A DNA stretch of 6,636 nucleotides from the NCBI GenBank assembly GCA_009937085.1, contig JAACDD010000101.1:1-6636 (forward strand), in the 5' to 3' direction. This stretch comes from Bacteroidota bacterium (GTDB lineage: Bacteria > Bacteroidota > Bacteroidia > Flavobacteriales > Flavobacteriaceae). Position numbers and translations under genes: made by a program. How positions within the stretch are numbered: the first letter of the stretch is position 1; each line of letters starts with the position of its first letter. Below, piece by piece: positions 1 to 6,636 of the stretch. The notes under the pieces were generated by a model, which made no database searches, was not told the origin of the DNA, and saw nothing but the letters and a program-made list of their open reading frames with translations.

Positions 1-668
1 CAGACCGTGACTTTATGGGCAGGTCATTTGTGTATGGACTGACCGAAGTAAATACAAATCAGATTAAATCAGCGCAAGCTATTGCCAATCCGGGCTGCTT
101 TGCTACGGCAATTCAGTTGGCTTTGGTTCCGCTAGCAGCTGCAGGGAAATTGCAAAACGAAGTGCATGTAAATGCCATTACGGGAAGTACAGGCGCAGGC
201 GCTGTGCCTTCCGCTACAAGTCATTTTAGCTGGCGCAACAACAACATTTCGTATTACAAGCCATTTACGCATCAGCATTTGGGAGAAATTGGCGAAACAC
301 TTGCGCAAGCGCAAGGAAGTGCCTCTACACTTCACTTTTTGCCTATCCGTGGAAATTTTACCCGTGGTATTTTTGCAACTGCTTACACTTCCTTTGAAGG
401 AAGTTTGGAAGATGCTTACGCCATTTACGAATCGTTTTATAGCGACAGTCCATTTACAATTGTTAGTAAAAATGAATTGGCACTGAAACAAGTTGTAAAT
501 ACCAATAGATGTTTGGTGCATTTGCATAAACACGAAGGACAATTGCTAATAACTAGCATCATTGACAATTTACTAAAAGGGGCTTCTGGACAAGCCGTAG
601 AGAATATGAATTTAATGTTTGGTTGGGAACAATCCACAGGATTAAACCTAAAATCAGCAACATTTTAA
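1..668 (+). CDS. argC: N-acyl-gamma-glutamyl-phosphate reductase, 5'-truncated by the window edge
   Basis: ArgC reduces N-acyl-glutamyl 5-phosphate to the semialdehyde with NADPH, the third step towards arginine, in the cytosol. The reading frame is open from base 3 (first codon Asp) with no start codon that fits the family, so about 100 N-terminal residues carrying most of the NADP-binding Rossmann fold lie upstream of the window. About 221 residues remain. The catalytic cysteine is in NPGCF (codon at 96-98). It is followed by the glycine-rich stretch TGSTGAGAVPSATSHF and the motif HQHLGEI, whose second His matches the catalytic His of HRHxPEI in other ArgC proteins. The C-terminal GASGQAVENMNLMFG is the typical family ending. 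An internal ATG at 15 lies inside the conserved fold and is not a credible start. Stop is TAA at 666-668, and proC follows after 35 nt. The acyl group (acetyl or succinyl) cannot be read from this protein. Confidence 0.95.
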   Translation, partial: DRDFMGRSFVYGLTEVNTNQIKSAQAIANPGCFATAIQLALVPLAAAGKLQNEVHVNAITGSTGAGAVPSATSHFSWRNNNISYYKPFTHQHLGEIGETLAQAQGSASTLHFLPIRGNFTRGIFATAYTSFEGSLEDAYAIYESFYSDSPFTIVSKNELALKQVVNTNRCLVHLHKHEGQLLITSIIDNLLKGASGQAVENMNLMFGWEQSTGLNLKSATF

Positions 669-703
669 CGAATTAAAAAACAATAATTAAATAATACAAT
701 CGC

Positions 704-1498
704 ATGAAAATTGCCATTTTAGGAGCCGGAAATTTGGGACTTAGTATTGCCCGAGGACTCATCACAAATAACAGCATTACCAAACTGTATTTAACGCGTC
801 GCAATGTTGAAAGCATTGCTACATGGAGCGAATATGCGAATACGCAAATTACGGACGACAATAAAAAAGCCGTACAAGAATCGGATATTATCATTTTGGC
901 GGTACAACCAAGACAGTTAGGAGATTTGCTTTCAGAAATCAAAGAATTGCTGCACGACAATCATGTTTTAATATCAACTATTACAGGGTATTCTATTGCC
1001 AAAATGGAGGAAGTTGTAGGTAAAGATGTACACATCATTCGTTCAATGCCAAACACGGCAATATCGGTTGGAAAATCGATGACGTGCTTGTGCGCAAATG
1101 AAATGGGAAAAGACAGACTTCCTGTTGCAGAAGCTATTTTTAACGGATTGGGGACAAGTATTATAATTGAGGAGGAGCACATGCGTGCGGCTACTGTGAT
1201 CTGTGCTTCTGGTATTGCTTTTTGGATGCGATTGATTCGCGCAACAACGCAAGGCGGTGTGCAATTGGGTTTTGATGCCGAAGAAGCCATGAAAATGTCG
1301 ATGTATACCGCAATGGGTGCAGCATCTTTACTGATTGAAACTGGAGCGCATCCTGAAGAAGAAATTGACAAAGTAACCACGCCAAAAGGCTGTACTATCG
1401 AAGGATTAAATGAAATGGAACATCAAGGTTTAAGTTCATCTTTGATTCAAGGGATCGTTGCATCTTTTAATAAAATTAACGAAATAGCACAAGACTAA
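704..1498 (+). CDS. proC: Pyrroline-5-carboxylate reductase, divergent Bacteroidota arg-operon type
   Basis: ProC reduces 1-pyrroline-5-carboxylate to L-proline with NAD(P)H in the cytosol. The 264-residue length is normal for the family. The N-terminal dinucleotide-binding loop is GAGNLG (residues 7-12). An Arg pair after the second strand (TRRN, 31-34) would suit NADPH, which is an inference. The family motifs AVQPR (66-70) and RSMPNTAISVG (113-123) are present. The C-terminal dimer domain carries TTPKGCTIEGLNEME (225-239), the counterpart of the usual SPGGTTIAGL signature, but with Lys-Gly-Cys in the loop. The usual GSGPAY loop reads ASGIAF (168-173). These changes look like a subfamily trait rather than decay, because the frame is intact and the rest is well conserved. 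ATG at 704 has no Shine-Dalgarno, only A-rich sequence upstream. Stop TAA at 1496-1498 is 1 nt from the argD start, so the two are surely co-transcribed. Proline synthesis is the best call, but I cannot exclude a related imine substrate. Confidence 0.9.
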   Translation: MKIAILGAGNLGLSIARGLITNNSITKLYLTRRNVESIATWSEYANTQITDDNKKAVQESDIIILAVQPRQLGDLLSEIKELLHDNHVLISTITGYSIAKMEEVVGKDVHIIRSMPNTAISVGKSMTCLCANEMGKDRLPVAEAIFNGLGTSIIIEEEHMRAATVICASGIAFWMRLIRATTQGGVQLGFDAEEAMKMSMYTAMGAASLLIETGAHPEEEIDKVTTPKGCTIEGLNEMEHQGLSSSLIQGIVASFNKINEIAQD

Positions 1499-1499
1499 T

Positions 1500-2624
1500 A
1501 TGCCATTATTTGATGTATATCCGCTTTATGATGTAACGCCTGTACGCGCTAAAGGCGTTCATGTATATGGTGCAGACAGAAAAAAGTATTTGGATTTGTA
1601 TGGCGGCCATGCGGTGATAAGCATTGGACACCAACACCCCGTTTACAACAGAAGACTGAAAAAGCAAATTAGCAAGATTGGATTTTATTCCAACGCTATT
1701 CAAAATCCGTTGCAAAAGCAATTGGCGGATGAAATTGAAGCGCAATCGGGATGCGAGGGATACCAATTGTTTATGTGTAGCTCGGGAGCAGAAGCAAATG
1801 AAAATGCGCTTAAACTCGCCTCATTCTACAACAAAAAGGCTAAAGTTGTTGCGTTTAAAAATGCCTTTCACGGCAGAACAAGTGCGGCAGTTGCAGCTAC
1901 CGATACACCTAAAATTATTGCGCCGTTGAATGCGCAGCAAGAAGTAATTTTCCTGGATTTTGGTGATGAAAAAGCCTTAGAAGAAACATTGCGCAAAGAA
2001 GACGTTTGCGCCGTAATCATTGAAGCCATTCAAGGCGTTGGCGGATTGGATATGCCTACCAAGAAATTTATGCAGGATGTAGAGAAGCTATGTCGCAAGT
2101 ACAACAGTTGCCTTATTGCAGACGAAGTACAGTCGGGTTTTGGTCGCTCGGGCGCGTTTTTTGCGTACCAACATTTTGGTGTGACTCCTGATATCATTTC
2201 TATGGCAAAGGGAATGGGAAATGGTTTTCCTGTAGGTGGCATTTTTGTGCATCCAAAAATTGAACCGTGGTATGGCATGTTAGGAACTACATTCGGCGGT
2301 AATCATTTGGCATGTCAGGCAAGCTTGGCCGTTTTGGAAGTGTTAAAAAAGAAAAATCTTATTTCGCACGCAGCTTCACTTGGTGAAGCATTTGAAGCAA
2401 GAGCAAAGACAATTAAAGCGGTGAAAAAAGTAAAAGGTCGTGGACTTATGCTTGGGCTTGAATTTGATTTTGAAGTAAGCGAGTTACGAAAGAAACTTAT
2501 TTACGAGCATCGTATTTTCACTGGTGGAAGCAGCAATAAAAAACTATTGCGCATACTCCCACCACTAACGATACAGCAAAAACATTTTGACTACTTTTTT
2601 AATGCATTAGAAAAATCGCTTTAA
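1500..2624 (+). CDS. argD: N-acyl-ornithine aminotransferase (class III, PLP-dependent)
   Basis: ArgD converts N-acyl-glutamate semialdehyde to N-acyl-ornithine with glutamate as amino donor, using pyridoxal phosphate. The 374 residues match the short ArgD form. Visible class III landmarks, in order, are LYGGHAVISIGH (33-44), the PLP phosphate-binding CSSGAEANENALK (93-105), FHGRT (123-127), IADEVQSGFGR (206-216; Asp208 should contact the PLP ring nitrogen), SMAKGMGNGFPVGG (234-247) with Lys237 as Schiff-base lysine, TTFGGN (263-268), and RILPPLT near the C-terminus. All catalytic residues are intact. The ATG at 1500 sits in TAATATG, one base after the proC stop, so translation is probably coupled. 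Because the operon carries an acylornithine carbamoyltransferase, the substrate may be N-succinyl rather than N-acetyl. ArgD-family enzymes often accept both, and 4-aminobutyrate or ornithine aminotransferase relatives are less likely given the context. Confidence 0.95.
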   Translation: MPLFDVYPLYDVTPVRAKGVHVYGADRKKYLDLYGGHAVISIGHQHPVYNRRLKKQISKIGFYSNAIQNPLQKQLADEIEAQSGCEGYQLFMCSSGAEANENALKLASFYNKKAKVVAFKNAFHGRTSAAVAATDTPKIIAPLNAQQEVIFLDFGDEKALEETLRKEDVCAVIIEAIQGVGGLDMPTKKFMQDVEKLCRKYNSCLIADEVQSGFGRSGAFFAYQHFGVTPDIISMAKGMGNGFPVGGIFVHPKIEPWYGMLGTTFGGNHLACQASLAVLEVLKKKNLISHAASLGEAFEARAKTIKAVKKVKGRGLMLGLEFDFEVSELRKKLIYEHRIFTGGSSNKKLLRILPPLTIQQKHFDYFFNALEKSL

Positions 2625-2711
2625 AAGTTCAAAATGGACATTTAACAATAAACAGCAATTCTCACTATCGTGAAATACAAAACTCGAAGTGGTTTGCGTA
2701 ATTTTAAATAG
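2625..2711 (+). other. Intergenic gap before argF', possible regulatory leader
   Basis: This 87-nt stretch between argD and argF' is the longest non-coding piece in the window. I see no match to the Bacteroidota promoter pattern (TTTG near -33, TAnnTTTG near -7), no strong hairpin with a U-tract, and no Shine-Dalgarno. The only inverted repeat is a 4-bp TCAC/GTGA stem at about 2662-2673, which is too weak to call a terminator. A 13-codon reading frame starting at GTG 2670 ends with TAG at 2709-2711, directly against the argF' ATG and in the same frame. It reads VKYKTRSGLRNFK and holds two Arg codons. Whether it is translated is unknown. Confidence 0.3.
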
Positions 2712-3653
2712 ATGAAACAATTTTTAACGCTGAATGACCTTCCAGACTTTGATGCACAAGTAGCACTTGCGCAACACATCAAGGCAAACCCGTATGAATT
2801 TGAGCAATTAGGGAAGCGTAAAACACTTGGACTTTTATTTTTTAATCCAAGTTTACGTACAAGACTGAGTACCCAAAAAGCTGCCCGTTTATTAGGGATG
2901 GATGTCATGGTGATGAATTTCAGTAACGAGGCCTGGGCAATAGAATACGAAGATGCTACCATTATGGAGGGGCTTCGATCTGAGCATGTAAAGGAAGCTG
3001 CACAAGTGGTTTCGCAATATTGCGATGTTGTCGGAATTCGAGCTTTTGCTACACTTACCGATAAAGAAAAAGACGAGTCGGAGCAAGTATTGCAAAAATT
3101 TATTGAATACGCATCTGTGCCTATTTTAAATATGGAAAGTGCTACCGCTCATCCATTGCAAGCGCTTGCCGATGCGCTAACGCTTACAGAACACGATTTA
3201 CCCAAAAAGCCAAAAGTAGTGCTTACATGGGCACCGCATCCAAAGGCATTACCACATGCCGTTGGCAATTCGTTTGCACGTATGATGCAGCATAAGGACG
3301 CTGATTTTGTGATTGCAAATCCGCAAGGATATGATTTGGATCCGCGTATCACTAAAGATATTCCTATCATTCACAATCAAAATGAAGCGCTAAAAGATGC
3401 CGATATTGTATATGCTAAGAATTGGTCGTCGTATGAATCATATGGGCAAATTTTAAGAACGGACAACGAATGGATGCTCACGCCCGAAAAAATGGCGTTA
3501 ACCAATAACGCTAAGTTTATGCATTGCCTGCCCATTAGGAGAAATGTGGTGGTGGCAGATGGCGTTTTGGATCATCCAAATTCAATTGTAATTGAACAAG
3601 CAAACAACAGAACTTTTGCTGCAGCAGCAGTATTAAAAACATTAATCTCTTGA
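2712..3653 (+). CDS. argF': N-acyl-ornithine carbamoyltransferase (probable N-succinylornithine type)
   Basis: This enzyme transfers the carbamoyl group from carbamoyl phosphate to N-acyl-ornithine, giving N-acyl-citrulline. It belongs to the aspartate/ornithine carbamoyltransferase family. The 313 residues carry the carbamoyl-phosphate loop SLRTR (47-51), HPLQ (147-150), WAPHPKALPHAV (173-184), and HCLPIRRN (271-278). It resembles the Bacteroides fragilis ArgF' protein, as I recall that sequence, and aligns with its first 90 residues without gaps. It lacks the SMG motif that marks true ornithine carbamoyltransferase. Trp75 is present, and Glu142 and Lys236 fall at the numbers I recall for functional residues of the B. 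fragilis enzyme. Residue 90, reported as Pro in the succinylornithine enzyme and Glu (position 92) in the Xanthomonas acetylornithine enzyme, is Ser here, which favours the succinyl substrate. ATG at 2712 has only A/T-rich sequence upstream, and the TGA stop overlaps the argB start. Many pipelines would label it simply argF. Confidence 0.9.
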   Translation: MKQFLTLNDLPDFDAQVALAQHIKANPYEFEQLGKRKTLGLLFFNPSLRTRLSTQKAARLLGMDVMVMNFSNEAWAIEYEDATIMEGLRSEHVKEAAQVVSQYCDVVGIRAFATLTDKEKDESEQVLQKFIEYASVPILNMESATAHPLQALADALTLTEHDLPKKPKVVLTWAPHPKALPHAVGNSFARMMQHKDADFVIANPQGYDLDPRITKDIPIIHNQNEALKDADIVYAKNWSSYESYGQILRTDNEWMLTPEKMALTNNAKFMHCLPIRRNVVVADGVLDHPNSIVIEQANNRTFAAAAVLKTLIS

Positions 3654-4426
3654 AACAAAAGCTACATATTGTCAAAGTTGGTGGACATTTGGTAAACGAT
3701 GCCGATGCCTTGCAAGAGGTGTTGTTGGCTTTTGCTAAAATGGATACACCCAAAATTTTGGTACATGGTGGCGGACGACATGCAACGGCCTTGGCTACTA
3801 AATTGGGTATTTCTCCCAAAATGATTGAGGGAAGACGCATCACAGATGCTGCCATGCTTGAGGTTGCTGTAATGAGCTATGCGGGATTATCCAACAAAAA
3901 AATTGTAGCGCAACTGCAACAACTTGACGTAAATGCGGTTGGACTCAGCGGCGCAGATGGAAATTGCATTGAAGCTGTTAAGCGTCCCGTAAAAGAAATC
4001 GATTATGGCTTTGTGGGCGATATTGTCGACGTAAACGCTGCTGTGTTTACATCCTTAGCCGCTCAAGATTTTGTGCCTGTTTTATGTGCGATTACACATG
4101 ATAAAAATGGCCAATTGTTAAACACAAACGCCGATACTATTGCTGCGCAAGTAGCTATTGCTTTAAGTGCTACCTATGAGGTTAGCCTGTTTTATTGTTT
4201 TGAGCATGCAGGTGTACTTCGAGATATTGCAACGCCAACAGATGTAATTTCGCATTTAAATGCAACACAAACCGAAACTTTTGTGGAAGAAGGAGTTATT
4301 CATCAAGGAATGGTGCCTAAATTGCACAACGGATTCGACGCACTAAAAAATGGTGTCAATGAAGTGGTTATCAGTAATGTAACTGCATTAACACAGTCAG
4401 AGGCTCCTAAAACAACATTGCAATGA
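3650..4426 (+). CDS. argB: N-acyl-glutamate kinase, TTG start
   Basis: ArgB phosphorylates the gamma-carboxyl of N-acyl-glutamate with ATP, the second step of the pathway. The protein is an amino-acid kinase of 258 residues, the same length as E. coli ArgB. Motifs are VKVGGH (8-13, Lys9 matching E. coli Lys8), VHGGGRHA (38-45), EGRRITD (60-66), VGLSGADGN (97-105), LLNTNAD (156-162, with Asn158 and Asp162 in the same register as E. coli), and GMVPK (220-224, Lys224 matching Lys217). The start is TTG at 3650: the frame has no suitable ATG before the first strand, and the first ATG (Met31) would remove the ATP-binding loop. An upstream ATT at 3641 is a less likely alternative. The start overlaps the argF' stop as TTGA. 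The N-terminal helix of arginine-inhibited kinases is absent, which fits a linear, ArgE-using pathway where feedback acts elsewhere. Whether acetyl- or succinyl-glutamate is the substrate is open. Confidence 0.94.
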   Translation: MKQKLHIVKVGGHLVNDADALQEVLLAFAKMDTPKILVHGGGRHATALATKLGISPKMIEGRRITDAAMLEVAVMSYAGLSNKKIVAQLQQLDVNAVGLSGADGNCIEAVKRPVKEIDYGFVGDIVDVNAAVFTSLAAQDFVPVLCAITHDKNGQLLNTNADTIAAQVAIALSATYEVSLFYCFEHAGVLRDIATPTDVISHLNATQTETFVEEGVIHQGMVPKLHNGFDALKNGVNEVVISNVTALTQSEAPKTTLQ

Positions 4427-5484
4427 AACGCATAGAAGAATTACAACAAGAAGCCATTGCGTTGCTTCAAAAATTAATTAGCACTCCTTCGCTTTCTGGC
4501 GAGGAAGATCAAACGGCTGCGCATATCAAAGCGTGGCTCGAAAGCCATGGTGTGGCGTGCAAGCAAGAAAAAAATAATGTCTATGCTATTAATAAGCACG
4601 AAGACCCAAGCAAGCCGTATTTATTGCTGAATTCGCATCACGATACCGTGTATGCCAATAGTGGGTACACGCGTAATCCGCATGAAGCTACCATTGAAGA
4701 CGGAAAATTGTATGGATTAGGAAGCAATGATGCCGGAGGCGCATTGGTGTGTTTGTTGGCTACGTTTGTGTACTTCTACGAGCACGAAAACATGGCGTAC
4801 AACCTTGTGGTTGCTGCCACGGCAGAGGAAGAAACATCGGGTCCAAATGGCCTAAATAGTTTACTTAAAACACTACCGCCTATTGATACGGCTATTGTTG
4901 GTGAGCCTACGCAAATGCATCTGGCTGTAGCCGAAAAAGGCTTGGTTGTTTTTGATGCTACCATAAGCGGAACAGCAAGCCATGCAGCACATCCAAACGA
5001 AGACAATCCTATTTACAAGGCCGGAAAGGTTATTGAATGGTTTAAAGGATTTGAATTCGACAGGGTGTCTGACTCCTTAGGACCTGTAAAACTAACCGTG
5101 ACACAAATTAGTGCCGGAAAACAACACAACGCTGTGCCGGCTGGTGTCAAGTTGGTTTTGGACGTTCGTGTAAATGACATGTACACCAACGAGGAAATAT
5201 GTGAATTGATGCAGCAAGCCCCTTGTGAGGTAGTGGCTCGCTCGCTCAGACTGGGTTCTTCATCTATTCCAATAGATCACGCATTGGTGCAAGCAGGAAT
5301 TGCTGCAGGTAGAAAAACCTATGGCTCTCCTACCCTTTCCGATCAAGCGGTGTTATCTTGTAACTCGCTAAAACTAGGACCTGGAGACTCCTTGCGATCA
5401 CATACCGCAAATGAATTTATATTTGTAGAAGAACTCGAAGCGGCCATACCGTTGTATATTTCCATACTAAAACAAACATTATGA
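4423..5484 (+). CDS. argE: M20-family N-acyl-citrulline/ornithine deacylase
   Basis: ArgE is a two-metal (usually zinc) M20 hydrolase that removes the N-acyl group late in arginine synthesis. The 353 residues retain the expected ligands: His72 and Asp74 in SHHDTV, the bridging Asp103 in GLGSNDAGG, the Glu136-Glu137 pair (general base and metal ligand) in TAEEETSG, Glu161 in VGEPT, and His327 in SHTANEF near the C-terminus. The lid/dimerisation domain spans roughly residues 165-275, beginning with EKGLVVFDATISG and HAAHP. It is shorter than E. coli ArgE (383). Since the operon carbamoylates before deacylation, the expected substrate is N-acyl-citrulline rather than N-acetyl-ornithine. This is an inference from context. 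The close relatives DapE (succinyl-diaminopimelate) and LysK cannot be excluded from motifs alone, but the location between argB and argH decides. The ATG at 4423 overlaps the argB stop (ATGA), and its own TGA overlaps the argH start. Confidence 0.92.
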   Translation: MKRIEELQQEAIALLQKLISTPSLSGEEDQTAAHIKAWLESHGVACKQEKNNVYAINKHEDPSKPYLLLNSHHDTVYANSGYTRNPHEATIEDGKLYGLGSNDAGGALVCLLATFVYFYEHENMAYNLVVAATAEEETSGPNGLNSLLKTLPPIDTAIVGEPTQMHLAVAEKGLVVFDATISGTASHAAHPNEDNPIYKAGKVIEWFKGFEFDRVSDSLGPVKLTVTQISAGKQHNAVPAGVKLVLDVRVNDMYTNEEICELMQQAPCEVVARSLRLGSSSIPIDHALVQAGIAAGRKTYGSPTLSDQAVLSCNSLKLGPGDSLRSHTANEFIFVEELEAAIPLYISILKQTL

Positions 5485-6636
5485 AGCTTTGGCAGAAAAA
5501 ACAAACCACTGTAACAGAAGCCGTTGATAGATTTACGGTTGGCGATGATAGGCTTTGGGATGTACGATTGGCACCCTATGATGTTTTGGGATCAAAAGCG
5601 CATGCACAAATGCTAGCTACTGTTGGTTTACTTACAGCAGATGAGGCCGAAGCACTTTGCAGTGAATTGGATAACATCATGGCATTGGTGACCAAAGAAG
5701 ACTTTGTTATCGAAGATGATTTTGAAGACATTCACTCCAAAATTGAGTTTATGTTAACGGAGCGATTGGGTGATGTGGGTAAAAAAATCCATACCTCACG
5801 CTCAAGAAATGATCAGGTGTTAACGGCTATGCAGTTGTTGCTTAAAGATGAAATTACTGAAATCAAGGAGCTTACAAAAGCCTTGTTTAGCACATGGATG
5901 TCCTTAGCGGAAAAACATAAAAATGATTTACTACCCGGTTACACCCACCTTCAAGTGGCAATGCCCTCGTCGTTTGGATTGTGGTTTTCGGCTTATGCCG
6001 AGTCGTTGGTAGATGATGTGATTTTACTAAACGCTGCGCATACCATTTGCGATCAGAATCCGTTGGGAAGTGCTGCGGGGTACGGCAGCTCTTTTCCTAT
6101 TGACCGAATGCACACCACAGAAGCCTTGCAGTTTAGCACATTGAAGTTTAATGCGGTAGCTGCGCAAATGGGTCGTGGGAAAACAGAACGCATCACGGCA
6201 AGTGCCCTTGGTTCGTTAGCGGCTACACTAGGTCGTTTTTCTATGGATGTATGTTTATATATGAGTCAGAATTTTGATTTTATTCATTTCCCTGAGCATC
6301 TAACCACGGGGTCTAGCATTATGCCACACAAAAAGAATCCAGATATTTTTGAATTGATACGTGGCAAATGTGCGCTTGTTCAAGGACTTGCCAACGACTT
6401 TGCCTTACTCGGTCAAAATTTGCCTAGCGGCTATCACCGTGAAATGCAGCTTTTTAAAGGTAAAATGCTGGAAGGATTGGACAGCATAAAAGATTGTTTG
6501 ACCATACTTAACAGTGCCATTGAAGAAGTTGGTATACGTGAAAACATCATGGAAGACAAGATGTATTCCTATGCCTTTACGGTAGATGCGCTAAACGAAT
6601 TGGTACAACAGGGCGTTCCGTTTAGAGACGCATACA
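5481..6636 (+). CDS. argH: Argininosuccinate lyase, 3'-truncated by the window edge
   Basis: ArgH splits argininosuccinate into arginine and fumarate, the last step of the pathway. It belongs to the fumarase/aspartase superfamily and works as a tetramer with active sites built from three subunits. From ATG 5481 (overlapping the argE stop as ATGA) the frame stays open to the window end, giving 385 codons out of an expected 440-460. Family motifs in order are KLWQ (2-5), EDIHSKIE (82-89), TSRSRNDQ (105-112), PGYTHLQ (152-158, catalytic His156), NPLGSAAGYG (193-202), and the superfamily signature GSSIMPHKKNPD (277-288) containing the catalytic serine (Ser278 by analogy with FumC Ser318) and conserved Lys and Asn. 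All three superfamily regions are present, so only the C-terminal tail is missing. No frameshift is seen. Its substrate comes from ArgG, which is not in the window. Confidence 0.96.
   Translation, partial: MKLWQKKQTTVTEAVDRFTVGDDRLWDVRLAPYDVLGSKAHAQMLATVGLLTADEAEALCSELDNIMALVTKEDFVIEDDFEDIHSKIEFMLTERLGDVGKKIHTSRSRNDQVLTAMQLLLKDEITEIKELTKALFSTWMSLAEKHKNDLLPGYTHLQVAMPSSFGLWFSAYAESLVDDVILLNAAHTICDQNPLGSAAGYGSSFPIDRMHTTEALQFSTLKFNAVAAQMGRGKTERITASALGSLAATLGRFSMDVCLYMSQNFDFIHFPEHLTTGSSIMPHKKNPDIFELIRGKCALVQGLANDFALLGQNLPSGYHREMQLFKGKMLEGLDSIKDCLTILNSAIEEVGIRENIMEDKMYSYAFTVDALNELVQQGVPFRDAY

Noticed and set aside
132..542. 136-codon open frame on the minus strand inside argC
   Set aside because: It lies antisense to ArgC with its catalytic motifs, and the translation is low in plausibility (Cys- and Phe-rich, no motif).
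669..703. Possible promoter in the 35-nt argC-proC gap
   Set aside because: The stretch is very A/T-rich but shows no TAnnTTTG/TTTG pair. AT-richness before a start codon is normal for Bacteroidota translation initiation.
961..1380. 139-codon open frame on the minus strand inside proC
   Set aside because: It is wholly antisense to a well-conserved ProC domain, its translation shows no recognisable fold or motif, and it is rich in Ser/Ile/Cys as expected from reverse reading of coding DNA.
2662..2673. Possible terminator hairpin in the argD-argF' gap
   Set aside because: The TCAC/GTGA stem is only 4 bp, with no GC-rich extension and no following T-run.
2642..2962. 106-codon minus-strand frame crossing the argD-argF' gap
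   Set aside because: Most of it is antisense to the conserved carbamoyl-phosphate loop region of argF', and no family is recognisable. The gap part alone is too short to support a gene.
2712..3653. Annotation as canonical ornithine carbamoyltransferase (argF/argI)
   Set aside because: The ornithine-binding SMG motif is absent and the sequence follows the B. fragilis ArgF' pattern, including Trp75 and the residue-90 region.
4423..5484. Annotation as DapE (succinyl-diaminopimelate desuccinylase)
   Set aside because: M20 motifs are shared by both families, but the overlap with argB and argH and the complete arginine context favour ArgE.

Overview
The window is a single-strand (+) arginine biosynthesis operon from a member of the Bacteroidota, most likely a flavobacterium-like or Cytophaga-like organism. 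This placement is inferred from four things: the gene set and order, the type of transcarbamylase present, A-rich translation starts without Shine-Dalgarno sequences, and moderately AT-rich sequence. No similarity search was possible, so no species is named.

Layout, left to right: argC (5' end outside the window, 1-668), proC (704-1498), argD (1500-2624), a gap of 87 nt, argF' (acylornithine carbamoyltransferase, 2712-3653), argB (3650-4426), argE (4423-5484) and argH (5481 to the window end, 3' end missing). All seven genes point the same way. proC and argD are 1 nt apart. From argF' to argH every junction is a 4-nt stop/start overlap. The only gaps are 35 nt before proC and 87 nt before argF'. 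No RNA genes, insertion sequences, repeats, CRISPR arrays or clear terminators were seen.

Together the genes cover nearly the whole route from an N-acylated glutamate to arginine. ArgB phosphorylates acylglutamate, ArgC reduces it, ArgD transaminates it to N-acyl-ornithine, ArgF' carbamoylates that to N-acyl-citrulline, ArgE removes the acyl group to give citrulline, and ArgH makes arginine and fumarate. The acylglutamate synthase and argininosuccinate synthase (ArgG) steps are not in the window. The key departure from the E. coli textbook pathway is that carbamoylation happens before deacylation, so free ornithine is not an intermediate. proC, a proline biosynthesis gene, sits inside the operon, as I recall from other Bacteroidota arg clusters.

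I do not see a wholly new biological system. The most interesting signals are Ser at residue 90 of ArgF' (the position reported to separate N-succinyl- from N-acetyl-ornithine specificity), a ProC with both substrate-site loops changed, and a 13-codon Arg-containing mini-ORF that abuts the argF' start codon.
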